64,000 bases of DNA from Zea mays (GCF_902167145.1 NC_050096.1:161571825-161635824); one strand, 5' to 3'; shown: positions 23,474 to 36,190, counted from the first letter of the stretch. Notes: generated from the sequence alone by a model not told the origin. Numbers and translations: made by a program.

Positions 23474-24614
23474 TGAAAGTCGCCTAGGGGGGGGGGGTGA
23501 ATAGGCGAAACCCGAAATTTTCAAACTTTTGGGAGCAAACTCAAATCAATATGAGCAAGGGAACTTTTAGAGAGGAAAGAGGGGAAACAAATCAAGTGAA
23601 GATCAACAAGTGAACACGGTGATTTGTTTACCGAGGTTCGGTTCCAAAGAACCTAGTCCCCGTTGAGGAGGCCAAAAAGGTCGGGTCTATTCTAACCCTT
23701 TCCCTCTCTCAATCGATCACACAGACCGGTCGAGGCTTCTCCTTAATCACTTGGGTCACTAAGACCCCGCAAGGATCACCACACACTTAGGTGTCTCTTG
23801 CTAGCTTTACAAAGCACTTAGAGAATAAGAATAGAAAGGGGAAAGCAATCCAAGCAACAAGAGCAACAAAAGAACACAAAACACCCTTTCTCAAGTCACT
23901 AAGCAATTGAGTTGATTTGGAGGCTTGGAAAGGATTTGATCTATTTATTGTGTCTTGGAGTGTAGTCTTTTGCTCTTGTATTGAATGTTGAGTTCCGAAA
24001 ACTTGGATAGCTTGAATGGAGGTGGTTGGGGGTATTTATAGCCCCAACCACTATTCTAGCAGTTGCTGTCGATAGCACACCGAACAGTCCGGTGGTGCAA
24101 CAGATAGGGTACCGTTCACTGTCCAGTGTCTACCACGTCAGCAGACCGTTGGGGTTTGGAGCGTTTGACCGTTGAAGTCTTTTGTCCTCTAGCTGCACCG
24201 GACAGTCTGGTGGCACACTGGACATGTCCGGTGCGTTCTGACTTCATTGCTCTAACTTTTGACTGCGCACTGTTCACCTTTTCACTGTACACTGCAGTCG
24301 ACCATTGGCACATCTGACCGTTGCTCCGTTGGCTCACCGGACATGTCCGGTGAATTATAGCGGAGCGACTCCTTAAGAAACCCGAGAGTGGCCAGTTCGT
24401 GGGGTGCTCGGCCTGGGCACCGAACAGTGTCCATTGCTAGTCTTTGCTCCAAACTTGGTTGAGTCCCCAACTTAATTTCTTTCTTGGTTTATGTTGAACC
24501 TTATGCACCTGAGATAAATGACAACTAACCAAACTAGTTAGTCCACGTGGTTTGTGATAGACATCAAACACCAAAACCGATTATAGGAAATATTTTAAGC
24601 CCATTTCTCTTTCA
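23474..24614 (-). mobile_element. Solo LTR of a Sirevirus-type copia element
   Basis: A 1141-bp LTR with TG...CA ends and perfect GCAGC flanks (23469-23473 and 24615-24619). Read on the minus strand it ends TTCACCCCCCCCCCCTAGG, then CGACTTTCA, the typical Sirevirus LTR end, and starts TGAAAGAGAAATGGGC. No internal domain remains, so LTR-LTR recombination removed it. It contains CCGGACATGTCCGGTG-like palindromes around 24225 and 24340, known from Sirevirus LTRs. Confidence 0.9.
24033..24040 (-). promoter_or_regulatory. TATA box of the solo LTR
   Basis: TATAAATA on the minus strand in a GGGGC-TATAAATA-CCCCC context, mid-LTR, as expected for the R-region promoter. Confidence 0.6.
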
Positions 24615-25347
24615 GCAGCCCCTTCTTCTTTTTGGTTTTTAGCTCGTGCAAGATGACGACCCCTTCTAAAATGTTTATGTTTTTTAAGATTCCAGTCTGA
24701 TTCCCTCCAATGACCCCTTGGCCATCGAGGAAAGCCTATTTGTAAGCACTTTGGTGAAGATTTTGAAGACAAATGGGCCGATATTGTTAGATGTTATTGG
24801 CCTCCTTGACCTTGGGGATGAGCGTGATAACTCTAAAGTTCAATCATTGAATATATAACTTCCCTTCATAGAAATCCTTGAACATCTTCAATATGTCCCT
24901 TTTAATGATATGTCATAAGTTTTTGAAGAAAGCACCTCCATTTGGTCCTGGTGCAGCGTCCACGTCAAAATTCTCAATAACTTGAGCGATCTCATCTTCA
25001 AAGGGTTTTGCTAGTGATTCTAATTCCTCATGCTAAGCCTTGGCCTCCTGACCCAGAAGTTTTCCCCTAACTTCATGTTGCAAGTGACATTCGGACCAAA
25101 CAAAAGTTTGTAAAACCCCACAATATGGGCCATCAAATCATTCTGTTCCCTGATCTCCCCGTCTTCCGTTTCCAAGAAAGCAATACTGCACTTCCTCCTT
25201 CGCCCATTTTTTAAGGTCCACTTCTCCCCTGGTTCTTTGCTGCCAGTACAATTCTTCCAGAAGATAAATATGTTCCAGACTCTTCTCAACTCCATACCTT
25301 TCCATCCAAAGCCCTAGGGGTTTCCAGCAACCTCAATCGCTTCATCT
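24615..25347 (-). pseudogene. LINE ORF2 fragment between endonuclease and RT
   Basis: Minus-strand translation at 25295-25020 gives a linker characteristic of plant LINE ORF2 (WTLKNGRRRKCSIAFLETED, NDLMAHIVGFYKLLFG), followed by partly readable RT N-terminal motifs (DQMEVLSSKT near 24930; RPITSNNIGPFVFKIFTKVL near 24800). Stops and frame changes are frequent. It is bounded by the solo LTR on the left and the hAT element on the right. Confidence 0.75.
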
Positions 25348-25952
25348 TAGAGATGGCAATGGGTAAATACCCACCGGGTATTACTACCCCATACCCATAC
25401 CCACGACACAAAAATAACCCCACCGGGTCACCCATATACACTGGCAGGTATGGATTTACCCCCATACCCATACCCATGTGGGTATGGGTCACCCATCGGG
25501 TCACCCGTACCCACAAAAATTAAACAACTATCAAAATATTATACCATACAAATGGCAAGTATATCCATATAAATACCATTACAAAATTTTCTAGCATCAT
25601 TTAACCATCCATTCAACACACCAAAGATAATTGGATAAAGTAGTAACACTATGATTGTACTACATAGCACATTACATGTTCCATTATATGGTCATTAAAT
25701 TGTTGTTAAATAGTAAAAAAGTTGGATGACTAAAGTCCAGGTTCATGCTTCGGATAAGTTTATATTGGGTATTTTATACCCACAGGTTAACGGGTATGGG
25801 TGAAGGCGGAACGTTCTAATACCCGTTTACCCATTGGGTGAAGATTTTTGGTCAATAACAAACCCACGGGTAGAATATTTAGCCCACATACATACCCTAA
25901 TGGAGTAAATACCCATCGAGTATCAGGTCGCGGGTACCCATTGCCATCTCTA
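25348..25952. mobile_element. Non-autonomous hAT element
   Basis: A 605-bp element flanked by a perfect 8-bp duplication CTTCATCT (25340-25347 and 25953-25960), the hAT signature. Terminal inverted repeats are TAGAGATGGCAATGGGTA on the left and TACCCATTGCCATCTCTA on the right. Inside the ends are many short TACCCATAC/GGGTATGGG copies in both directions, which resemble subterminal transposase sites. There is no transposase ORF. Confidence 0.92.
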
Positions 25953-26914
25953 CTTCATCTAGATCGCCCAACTGCTGAAGGATCTCATTTTTTCTTCTTC
26001 TTCTAGGTTCCAATGTTTTCCATATAATCATATGCCAGCCTTTCAAGAACCTTCTTATCTTGACAAGGCTTCCATGCCACCCGTCCAAAGAATAGATGCC
26101 TCTAGCCTATTAATTTCCACTTCTCTACATTTATTGTTGACAACCTTTTTGAAATCTAACTCTAAAAGCCAATTCTTGTCAAAGAAAAAATATCTATGCC
26201 CAGGAGTACCACGCTCTCCAAAGTCCAAAATAATTGGGCAATGGTCAGATCCCACCCTAGTCAGACCTCATGCCCTGCACAGAGGGAACCTTTCCTCCCA
26301 ATCAGTTGACATTAAAAACATGTCCAACTTAACTAGCACATGGATGATTTTTGTTAGACCAGGTGTATTTGAGTCCACCCATGGAAACCTCTCTGAGATT
26401 ATGTTTCCGGATGAAGCCATTAAAAATATCTATGAGATTCTGATCAATGTGAAGGGAATTTTTCTCACTCTCACTCCTAAGCAGGTTAAAATCTCCCCCA
26501 ATTATAACTGGCAGCATCTCATTTTCACATAATTCCGAAAGCTCCTAAAGAAACATCCTAGAGAAATGGTGATTGGCCGGACCATACACATTTATGGCAC
26601 ACCACCAAAAATTTCATTTTTTGTCCCTGATCACCGCTTTAATTCCGTAATTAAAAATTTCCCGATTTTCTACTTCCCGAGAGTCACCCTTGATCCCCCA
26701 TCAAGACACATCTATAATGACCCTTCACTAATAACCATTTCCAACTAAACTGTCTTTGTTGTCCAACGTACACAACTCTCTATTAGGAAAGTTTTGTTTA
26801 ATGGTCTCCTGGATCCCAATAATGTCAACTTTCTCCTGGGCTATATACTCCCTTAATTGGTTTACCCTCACCTTGTTTCCCATCCCCCCTAATGTTCCAA
26901 CTAAGAAACTTCAT
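25953..26914 (-). pseudogene. LINE ORF2 start: apurinic-type endonuclease domain
   Basis: ATG at 26914-26912 begins MKFLSWNIRG, the classic start of plant LINE ORF2. Then follow DIIGIQETIKQNF (about 26820), VIIGGDFNLLRSESEKNS (about 26505) and VGSDHCPIILDFG (about 26255), the conserved endonuclease boxes that nick target DNA. A frameshift in a G-run (about 26885) and stops at about 26745 break it. The ATG overlaps the ORF1 stop (26903-26901) by 14 bases in another frame. Confidence 0.87.
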
Positions 26915-27279
26915 TGATAACTTTTGAATTTTTTGCCGGTCTCCCTTTTCCCCCTTTTTGGATCTCAATTACCATAGGTCCTTCGTGGGGAATGGGTCCA
27001 TCCACTTGCCTTTGATCATTCGTAATGACTTCCATGGCATACTCCTGTGTTTCTTCTACTAACAGTGGCACAATTTTGTTATTAATTCTATCTAAATAGG
27101 TTTCATAATTGGCCTCAGCTACAACCACTCTCACATTTTCTTCCATTTTGAAAATATCTAGCTGCTCATCAAAGTCATCATAAACAATACCTAAATCTTT
27201 CATAACTAAAGCTAATTTTTCATTCGGTTCATGATACAAAATAGTAAACGAGCTTGGTTTGGAAATACCTTGAGGATAG
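26901..27279 (-). pseudogene. LINE ORF1, C-terminal part
   Basis: Open on the minus strand from the Sirevirus junction to a TAG at 26903-26901. It continues the frame of the 42362-44573 piece: the join reads EKDYPQGISKP across the GATAG duplication. The part is acidic (VYDDFDEQLDIF, LLVEETQEYAMEV) and ends in a basic tail (QKGGKGRPAKNSK). ORF1 proteins of this type bind LINE RNA. Confidence 0.75.
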
Positions 27280-27689
27280 TGTAAGTGCAATAAACCCTGA
27301 CTGAGGGTTTTGGTCATTAAATGACAAAACAAACAGAGTTTCTAACAAGTTTGCTCCTAGCATGTATACAGTTATCTTAAAGACAGGAGGAGCACATATT
27401 TCATATGTACATAGAGGGTAAAGCACTAAGGATTAAATATATACATCATGTGGCGTGATTCAAGTGCTTATGAACAACGACCGTTTAAATTTTACAATTC
27501 TTGAGTCGTAGGATTCACCGTTCAATTAAGAGGGATCCACAAAATTTGAGTAAGTTGTCGTGATGAGCTTAGTCCAATTCTTTTCAAAATCCTCTAAGAA
27601 AACCTTGATTTTGATCATGGATGCTCTTGGAAAAGCTGTTTGAATTCTGTACTAATACTTTCCCAAGGTTATGTTCAATTTCCAATAAA

Positions 27690-27960
27690 CCAGCTCATCC
27701 AGTTTTTGAAAACCAGCTCAGCCAGTTTTCAGACCAGCTCAGCTGGTTTTTGGACTGTTCCACTTTTCTGCCTTGTCAGTCTGCTCTGTCAGCCAGCAAC
27801 TTTTTGAAAACCATCTCAGCCGTTTTTCAGACCAGCTCAACCGGTTTTGACTCCAGTCCACCCTTCAGCTGAGCCAGTCACTGAACCGAAAAACCTTCTG
27901 GCAGAAACCGTCTCTGCCGGTTTTAGGACCGACTCAACCGATTTTTGGTCAAAAAGGTCC
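27690..27960. repeat. Iterated near-palindrome in the LTR
   Basis: At least seven variants of (A)CCAGCTCAGCCAGTTTT and CCGACTCAACCGATTTTT stand in direct order, about 30-70 bp apart, upstream of the TATA box. The cleanest form of the motif, ACCGGCTCAGCCGGT, is a perfect inverted repeat. Confidence 0.75.
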
Positions 27961-27988
27961 AACGACCACCAGCTTTTGGGGGCTCCTT

Positions 27989-27994
27989 TATATA
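27989..27994 (+). promoter_or_regulatory. TATA box of the Sirevirus 5' LTR
   Basis: TATATA in CTCCTTTATATACCCC, conserved at 41539-41544 in the 3' LTR. Confidence 0.6.
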
Positions 27995-28795
27995 CCCCTT
28001 TACTCTCTCTCTCTCTTCATTCACTCCTGCCCATCCATGAATTCTTGACTGACCTACACTCAAACAAGAGCATTCACTTCACCTCTCACACCCCAAATCA
28101 CATTCCCTTCAATCGTTTGAAGGACCCTTGGTGTGAGGTGAAGTTTGTTTAACTCGTTGGTGATTTCATCTCTATTCTCCCTTTCTCTTCATCTCTTGAG
28201 CTCACTGTAAACTTGAATCTTGTGCGAATTTGTTACTCTTGGAACCTTGTGTTCCTTGATAGATAGAGGTTGCTTGGGAGTCTCCAAATTTGTGGACAAC
28301 CCCAAGAAGTTTGCATCACCCGCTCGTTGAGCTAAGTTAAGAAGAGATTGCCTTGACCTTGATGGTCGGCTTATGGAGGATTAGGGTTGGAAAAGACCCG
28401 GCCCTTTGTGGGCTCCTCAACGAGGAGTAGGACACCTTTGTGGTGGTTGCCGAACCTCGGGTTAAATCGTGTGATCTTGTTGTGTTCTTGAGAAGTGCTT
28501 TAAATTGTTGGTCAGTTCATCTTTGTTTTATCTTGTGTGTGAACCTTGTGGAACCAGTCCACATCGATTTGACACCCATTCGAGTGAATCTTCTCTAGGG
28601 CAAGACATAAAAAAGAATCTCTCATTACTTCATGCTATTTGTGTAACTATTTATCTAATCTAAGTTGAGCAGACTCAAACTTGTTCAGTTGGGAATAATA
28701 CTAGCTGAACCAGTTTGCATCAGTGCAACTTGAAGTTTGATATTATCTCGAAGTTTTTGGTGTAGCCTATTCACCCCCTCTAGGCTACTTTCAAT

Positions 28796-28807
28796 TGGTA
28801 TCAAAGC
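28796..28807 (+). promoter_or_regulatory. Primer binding site of the Sirevirus
   Basis: TGGTATCAAAGC begins two bases after the LTR and has one mismatch to the tRNA-iMet complement TGGTATCAGAGC. Confidence 0.88.
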
Positions 28808-28848
28808 TTTGCGCCTCATTTTACGCTTAACCGCGTGAGGAAACGATC

Positions 28849-31138
28849 ATGTCTACATAAAGGGACCATGTGGATCCTCTTCTCGAGGAAATCCCTACCA
28901 CTTCCACTAGTGAGAAAATGGACCCCAAGGTCCTCGACCTCGCCATGAAGATTGCCGAGAAAATGTTCCTCAAAATGAAAGAGCAAGATGCAAAGAAAAG
29001 GGCCGAAGAAGAAGAATCAAGAAGAAAGGCCGAAGAAGACAAAGGAAAGGGAAGAATTGAATACAACGATGACTTGGTAGAACTTTTGGTGTCAAGGGTG
29101 ATGAGAAAGGTAAGTCTCAACACCGAAGGGTCATCTACCAAAAGTAAAGGTAACAAATTCAATAAAGTTCAATTTGATTATTCTAGAAATTTTATTCCAA
29201 TTTCTCTTCGGCGCCACTTGGAAAGTTACCAACTCTCAGTGAGTTGAACTATGATGAGTGGGCCAATAAGATGAAGTCGCATTTAATCGGTGTACATCCT
29301 AGTCTTTGGGAGATTGTTAATATAGGTATGAATAAGCCCGCCTAAGGAGAAGATATGACATCGAAAATAATACAAGAAGTGCATCGCAATGCTCAAGCTG
29401 TGAGCATAATAAAAGGAAGCCTATGTCCGGAAGAGTACCAGAAAGTCCAAGGAAGGTAAGATGCTCGTGACATTTGGAATATACTAAAATTGTCACATGA
29501 AGGAGATACCAAAGCTAAGAGACACATAATTGAGGCTTTGGAGAGTGAGCTTGCAAGATACGATTGGACTAAGGGTGAGTCTCTCCAATCACTCTTTGAC
29601 CGATTGATGGTGTTGGTCAACAAAATAAGAGTGCTAGGAAGTGAAGATTGGAGTGACTCTAAGGTCACTAGGCTATTCATGAGAGCCTACAAAAAGAAAA
29701 GGACAAGAGTCTAGCAAGGATGATAAGAGAGTGTGATGATTATGAGGAGATGACTCCTCATCAACTATTTGCCAAGATTCAACAACACGAGTCTGAGGAA
29801 GCACCAATCAAGACAAGAGACTCTCATGCCTTGATTTCAAACGAACAAGATTCCTTCAAGGAGAGCAAAGAACACAAGTCAAGACATAACCATGTTCATC
29901 AAAACCTTCAAGAAATTTGTAAGGATAAATGACAAGAATCAGAGAAAAGGAAAGAAGAGGGCATGCTATGAATGTGGCCAAACCAGTCATTACATAGCGG
30001 ATTGTCCAAATAAAAAGGAACAAGAAGCTAAGAAGGATTACAAAAAGGACAAGTTCAAGAAGGGTGGCAAGAGCAAGGGATACTTCAATAAGAAGAAGTA
30101 TGGCCAAGCTCAAATCGGTGAAGAATGGAACTTCGACGAAGAGAGTTCTAGCTCGGAAGAAGGGGAAGAGGTGGCTAACATCACCATTCAAACCACCTCA
30201 ACCTCGCAACTCTTCACCAACCTCTCCGATGACTCCTACACTCCCACTTGCCTCATGGCAAAAGGAGATAAGGTAAATTTATTTAATGTTGAATTTACAG
30301 ATGATGATGATAAACAACTTGCTATGAAAAATAAAATGATTAAAGAATTTGGCTTAAATAGATATAATGTAATCACTAAACTAATGGAGAAGCAACCCTT
30401 GATGCTCAAGAACACTTACTCATCCTTGAAAAGGAGAGAAACCTAGAACTTCAAGGATTGCTATCCAATAAAGATGAAATGCTTGAAGTATTGATTAAGG
30501 AAATGTCTTTAGTCAAAATAACTATAAAGGATAAAGAGAAAGAAATGGCTATTGCTAAAACCTCTATAGTTAGTCTTGCAAATGAAAAGGAAGCACTTTA
30601 ATCGAGCTTATTAAGCTTAACGTTTCAAAATCAAGAACTTCAAGTGCAACTTGAAACATGCAAGAACTTCACCACTTCATCTTTAGTGGCAGAGTCTAAA
30701 GATAGCTCCTCAAACTATAATACTTGCAAACATTGTTTAAAATATCATGCTTCTTATTGTTTGACTAACCATGCTAGGAAGAACAGCTCAAATGTTGAAG
30801 TCAAACAAATATTGAAGAAATGCTCTAGTAATGATGGGTTAAACAAAGTTGAACCCAAGTACAAATCCTTGAAGCCCAACAATGGGAAAAAGGGACTTGG
30901 GTACAACTCATACAAGGTGAACCCTAGCATAGAGCACAAAGGGTGGATATCCCCCAAGTTCATAGAAGGAACTACCCTATATGATGCCTTGGGGAGGATT
31001 CACTCCTCAAATGACAAGTCAACTCAAGTAAAGGTGAACTTGAGTAACACAAAGGATAAGTTGAAGAATGTTGTCTCCACAAATGGAGAGAAGTTTAGAG
31101 TTCCTATTTATCACTCCTACCTTGTGATTATATGTTAA
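28849..31138 (+). pseudogene. gag: Gag of the Sirevirus
   Basis: The ATG at 28849 is followed by a TAA at 28858 (CAA in the ancestor by one C-to-T change). An acidic-basic helix (KKRAEEEESRRKAEEDKGKG, about 28990-29050) precedes the Gag core: NYDEWANKMKSHLIGVHPSLWEIV at about 29245-29315, then SLFDRLMVLVNKIRVLGSEDW and MIRECDDYEEMTPHQLFAKI to about 29800. A CCHC knuckle CYECGQTSHYIADC lies at 29964-30006. The C-terminal extension to about 31140 (CKHCLKYHASYCLTNHARKN) is typical of long Sirevirus Gags. At least three frameshifts and several stops interrupt it. Confidence 0.85.
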
Positions 31139-31239
31139 CATGGGATTCAGGAAAATTAGTTGTGAAATATGTGGGTGTCTACACTAAGAGAAAGGTTATG
31201 AAAAGAAGTGTGTGGGTACCCAAGACAATAACTAACACT

Positions 31240-32908
31240 GCAGGACCCAATTCAATTTGGGACCTAAAAGCATAGCATAAACGTGTTTTGTAGGTCTACT
31301 CATCCAGTGGGTCAAGCTGGGTGCTTGATAGTGGATGTACAAATCACATGACCGGGGAGAAAGACATGTTTCACTCCTTGCAACTAACTCAAGAAGCACA
31401 AGAAAATATGTTTGGAGATAGTGGCAAGAGTGAAGTGATTGGTATTGGTAACATCCCTATCTCTGACCACCAGTCACTCTCAAATGTTTTGTTAGTTGAT
31501 TCATTAAGCTATAACTTGATGTCCGTTTCACAACTTTGTGGAATGGGATATGATTGCCTGTTTACTGAAGTTGATGTGAAGATCCTTAGAAGGGAGGATT
31601 CCTCTGTTGCATTTATGGGTTGCTTGAAGGGCAAACTCTATCTTGTTGATTTCACAACAAGTAAGGTGACGCCTAAGACTTGTTTAGTTGCAAAATCCGA
31701 CAAGGGATGGCTTTGGCATCACCGGCTAGCTCTTGTTGGCATGAGAAACTTGGCCAAACTTCAAAAGGATAATCACATCATTAGACTAATAAATGTTATG
31801 TTTGAGAAAGATAGGATCTGTGGAGCATGTCAGGCAGGAAACCAACATGGCGTTCCACAGCAATCAAAGAATGTGGTCACAACTAAGAGGCCTTTGGAGC
31901 TTCTTCATATGGACCTCCTCGGACCTGTGGCCTACATTAGTATTAGTGGCAGTAAGTATGGATTAGTTATTGTTGATGATTTTTCTCGCTTCACCTGGGT
32001 GTTCTTTTTAAGTGATAAAGATGAAACCCAAGAAACATTGAAGAAGTTTATGAGGAGAGCTCAAAATGAGTTTGAGTTAAAGATCAAGAAAGTGAGAAGC
32101 GATAATGGAACAGAGTTCAATAATACAGGTGTTGAAGAATTCTTAGGCGAAGAAGGGATCAAACATGAGTTCTCAGTTCCCTACACCCACAACAAAATGG
32201 TGTGGTGGAGAGGAAGAATCGAACACTTATTGAAGCCACCAAAACCATGTTGGATGAATATAAGACACCTGACAACTTCTGGACAGAGGCTATTAACACT
32301 GCCTGTCATGCAATCAACCACCTTTACCTCCACAAGATTTATAAGAAGACTGCTTATGAGCTTCTCACTGGTAACAAACCTAAAGTTGGTTACTTTAGAG
32401 TTTTTTGTTGCAAATGATTTATTCTTAACAAGAAAGTCAAGAGCTCGAAGTTTGCTCCTAGAGTGGACGAGGTTTCTTGCTTGGTTATGCATCAAATGCG
32501 TATGGATATCGTGTTTTCAACAATACCACTGGTATTGTTGAAATAGCGATAGATGTGACGTTTGATGAATCTAATGGCTCGCAAGGGCATATTTCTAGTG
32601 ATATTGTAGGAAATGAAAAATCGCCTTGTGAGGCCATAAAGAAGCTTGCAATAGGTGAAGTGAGGCCACAAGAGAAGGATGATGACAAAGGAACAATTTG
32701 GATGACAAATGAGGTCATTGATATGGGCGCAAAGGTGGTGGGTGATAAATCTTCCATCCAAGCAAACACATCAACCTCAAGTCATCCAATCCTTGAAGAA
32801 GTTTGTCAACCACAAGAGATGCCAACAATTGTGGAAGACAAACCTAAAGTAGTTGTTAGTGAAGTTCCTATTGAACAAGAGAATGATGATGGGCAAATTC
32901 AAAGATAA
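31240..32908 (+). pseudogene. pol: Sirevirus pol: protease and integrase
   Basis: The protease site is at 31321-31356 (LDSGCTNHMTGE, Asp-Ser-Gly). The integrase zinc finger is WHHRLALVGMRNLAKL ... CGACQAGNQHG (31711-31860), His-His-Cys-Cys complete. The core holds DLLGPV (about 31912), VDDFSRFTW and VRSDNGTEF (about 32093). The catalytic Glu segment VERKNRTLIEAT lies in another frame from 32202, so a one-base change near 32190 broke integrase. From 32477 the frame resumes with the integrase-RT spacer, rich in Glu and Pro, ending at a stop at 32908. Confidence 0.87.
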
Positions 32909-32914
32909 CCATTA

Positions 32915-34580
32915 GTGCCCCATCCTCAAGTTCACCATACCATAAGAGTTCATCCAGTGGATAACATTCCTGGTAGCATCAAGAGAGGGGTAACAACTAG
33001 ATCCCGTTTAGCAAATTTTTGTGAATTTTACTCGTTTGTTTCCTCTCTTGAGCCACTTAAGGTTGAAGAAGCACTAGGTGACCTGGATTGGATAATTGCA
33101 ATGCAAGAGGAGCTCAATAACTTTACTCGGAATGAAGTCTGGTCCTTAGTGGAAAGACCCAAGTAAAATGTGATTAGAACCAAGTGGGTCTTCCGAAATA
33201 AGCATGATAAACATGGTGTCGTCACAAGGAACAAGGCACTGTTGGTTGCTCAAGGTTTCACTCAAGTGGAGGTACTTTATTTTGGGGAAACCTATGCGCC
33301 AGTAGCAAGGTTAGAATCAATAAGAATATTAATTACTTATGGTACTAATCATGATTTCAAGTTGTATAAAATGGACGTCAAGAGCTCATTTCTAATGGAC
33401 CACTACAAGAGTTGGTCTATGTGGAGCAACCGCCGGGATTTGAAGATCCAAAGAAGTCAAACCATGTTTTACTCATCCACAAAGCGCTCTACGGGTTTAA
33501 ACAAGCCCCTAGAGCTTGGTATGAATGTCTTAAGGATTTCTTGTTTAAAAATAGTTTTGAAATAGGAAAAGCTGACTTTACTTTATTTACTCGCAAAGTC
33601 GATAATGAATTATTTATGTGCCAAATATATGTCGATGACATTATATTTGATAGTTCTAATGAGAAATTTTGTGAGGAATTTAGTAGGGTGATGACAAATA
33701 GGTTCGATATGTCTATGATGGGTGAACTCAAGTTCTTTTTGGGATTTCAAGTGAAGCAGCTAAGGGAAGGACTTTCTTATGCCAAACTAAATATACTCAA
33801 GATATGTTGAAGAAGTTTTGTATGGCAAAGGCAAAGCCCATCAAGGCCCCAATGTCATCAAATGGGCATCTCGACCTCAATGAAGAAGGTAAACCGGTAG
33901 ATCAAAAGCTCTACAGATCGATGATAGGTTTATTACTCTATTTGTGTGCATCTAGGCCTGATATAATGTTAAGTGTGTGCATGTGTGCTTGTTTTCAAGC
34001 TAATCCAGAAGCGTGCCATCTTGTTGTCGTTAAGAGAATCTTAAGATACTTAGTTCACATCCAAAACCTAGGACTGTGGTATCCTAAAGGATCCTTTTTT
34101 GATTTACTTGGCTATTCTGACTCAGATTATGCCGGTTGCAAAGTAGATCGGAAAAGCACTACTGGGACTTGCCAATTCCTTGGGCGGTCCTTAGTGTCTT
34201 GGAGTTCCAAGAAACAAAATTGTGTTGCACTTTCTACTGCAGAAGCTCAGTACATAGCTGCTAGTGCATGTTGTGCACAGTTGCTATGGATGAAGCAAAC
34301 TCTAAGAGACTTTGGTTGTGAGTTTAACAAAATTCCATTGCTGTGTGACAATGAGAGTGCCATTAAACTTGCAAATAATCCTATGCAACACTCTAGAACT
34401 AAATATATTGATATTAGACATCATTTTTTGAGAGACCGCGAAGCCAAAGGAGATATCAAATTATTCCATGTGAGCACCGAAAATCAACTAGCCGATATCT
34501 TCACTAAACCTCTTGATGAGACTAGGTTTTGCTTTCTTAGGAGTGAGCTAAATATCTTGGATTCACAAAACATGTCTTGA
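32915..34580 (+). pseudogene. pol: Sirevirus pol: reverse transcriptase and RNase H
   Basis: RT motifs appear in order: DWIIAMQEELNNFTRNEVW (about 33088), RTKWVFRNKHDKHG (33178), YAPVARLESIRI (33293), YKMDVKSSFL (33365), VEQPPGFEDP (33421), LYGFKQAPRAWYE (33490) and the catalytic YVDD at 33628-33639. RNase H at about 33900-34560 has GYSDSDYAGCKVDRKSTTG, ALSTAEAQYIAAS and DIRHHFLRDR. A TAA at 33164 (from CAA) and frame changes near 33400 and 33800 break the frame. Catalytic residues are otherwise preserved. Confidence 0.9.
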
Positions 34581-35519
34581 TAAATATCACATAAATCATT
34601 AGTGCCATGCATGCATGTTTCTGACTCTAAACTGTTGGCCTAAAATCTTGTTCCTTTCATTTAGAATCTTCCTTTTTCTTTTGTTTAAAATGTTTAAGAT
34701 GGTTAAAATAAAAATCTTGCTTGTGTACTTAGGCGAAATTGGTTTTTGCTGAAACCTGGTTGAGAAAACTGGCTCAACCGGCCACTCAACCGGTTTCTCT
34801 CTGGTGAAAACCGGCTCAGCCGGCCTCAAAACCAGCTCAGTCGCTTTTCTGGCTCTGTCAGCCATCTGCGCTACTGTGTCAGTCTGTGCAGTAGTATGTG
34901 CAACAGGTTTTTTGCAGGCTTTTTTGCTCGTCGCTGCAAAGAAACCGGCTGAGCCTGTATTTGGACCGGCTGAACCGGTTTTGGGCAGTCTGGTCAGCCA
35001 GCAGTCCCTCCTTTTTCCTCTCCTTTCTTCTCCACTCCTCTCTCTCCTTAGTCTTTCTCCCAGCCGAGCGCCTTCCTTTCTCGGTTTCTCTCTCCCTTCT
35101 CTCAAATCCACTCAAAATACTCTTAAATCTCGCCAAATCTTTGGGAGAAATTTTGTGGGGATGCTCCCCTTAAGCTCCTCCAAACTTTCTCTCCATCTTT
35201 TTTTGGATTTGACTGGAAGGATTTTCAGATCGAGGTAATTCCATTTTCCCCCATTCTTGTGGCTCGATCTATGTACTTAATGTATTTCTTGTGATTCTCT
35301 TCGAGGAGTAGTAAGGGTTAGATGTTTGATTCAATACTCAAGTAATCTTCTTTATGTTGAACATTGTTTTGAAGATGAATCAATGTGTATTGCTCGTGGT
35401 AGTTGAACCGTTCACATGAACGGTTGAAATACATGCTCAATATCACTCTTGGTTCTCATCAAGTATGTTCTTTAATTCCTTGAAAATAAGTACTTGCTCT
35501 CACCTTGTGTGTCTCGTTT
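34581..35519 (+). other. Sirevirus spacer between pol and env-like ORF
   Basis: No coding domain is visible. At 34740-34990 it carries the same iterated palindrome as the LTRs, here in its cleanest forms (CCGGCTCAGCCGG at 34811-34823 and ACCGGCTGAACCGGT at 34965-34979). It is followed by CT-rich sequence resembling the LTR region downstream of its TATA box. ATG-containing frames at 34804-35238 are low-complexity. Confidence 0.55.
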
Positions 35520-35524
35520 GGACT

Positions 35525-36190
35525 TGTAACACCTCAAAATCTCATTTTGAGAATTATGTAAAAAAATTCTAAAGATCTTGAATTAGATTCTTTTTTTTTG
35601 AATTCCCATAACTTTTGAAGTCACATATCCTAAAATAAAAGTTTTGTAATAAAGATTCAATAAAAGATTCTTCTATAAATTATCTTTTATTGAAATTTAT
35701 AAGTATTAATGTCAGAACATCTTTTAATAAGTATCCATAAAATAGAAACTATTTGTCTTAAAATAATTATATGTGTGCTACAATAATTCCTAGAAAATTC
35801 ATATTAAGTCCAAATTGATCAATTCCAGTTCCTATAATTTTGTAATACTATTGTTTATCATTTTGTGTCACTGTTTTGACAAGAAAGCCATATTAAAATT
35901 GATATCCTAATTAATTTTGTACTAAACACCTAAAACCTCATAAAATTGTATCTTTTGAACCGTAGCTCCGAATTTAGTGGTTCTTGATCCCACGATCACG
36001 TAGAAATGCGTAGATTATTATTATGCAGTTTGTTCTTATGTTTGGTGTGATGTTAATTTTGTCTATACATTGTTTGTTTGTATTGCTACAACTAGCGTGA
36101 GGTCACGAGTCACCTGAAGAGCAAGTTGGTATCTGGAATCTCAAGTCCTAGGCAAGTTGTGCCCTTTATCACTTCTTTTTACCCAGTCAT
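35525..36190 (+). repeat. Left LTR piece of the scrambled element
   Basis: The first about 245 bases match 37253-37510 closely. The rest (about 35770-36190) corresponds to the middle of Tekay-type LTRs (compare 8185-8600), so this LTR and its partner retain different parts of an ancestral LTR. Confidence 0.75.

Larger units (their letters stand above)
27280..28793 (+). repeat. 5' LTR of the Sirevirus
   Basis: A 1514-bp LTR, TGTAAGTGCAAT...CTAGGCTACTTTCA. It contains an iterated AACCAGCTCAGCCAGTTTT-type palindromic motif at about 27690-27960, a TATA box and a CT-microsatellite after it. Confidence 0.93.

Noticed and set aside
24116..24470. Overlapping frames in the solo LTR
   Set aside because: They sit within a bounded solo LTR and derive from its palindromic CCGGACA/TGTCCGG motifs.
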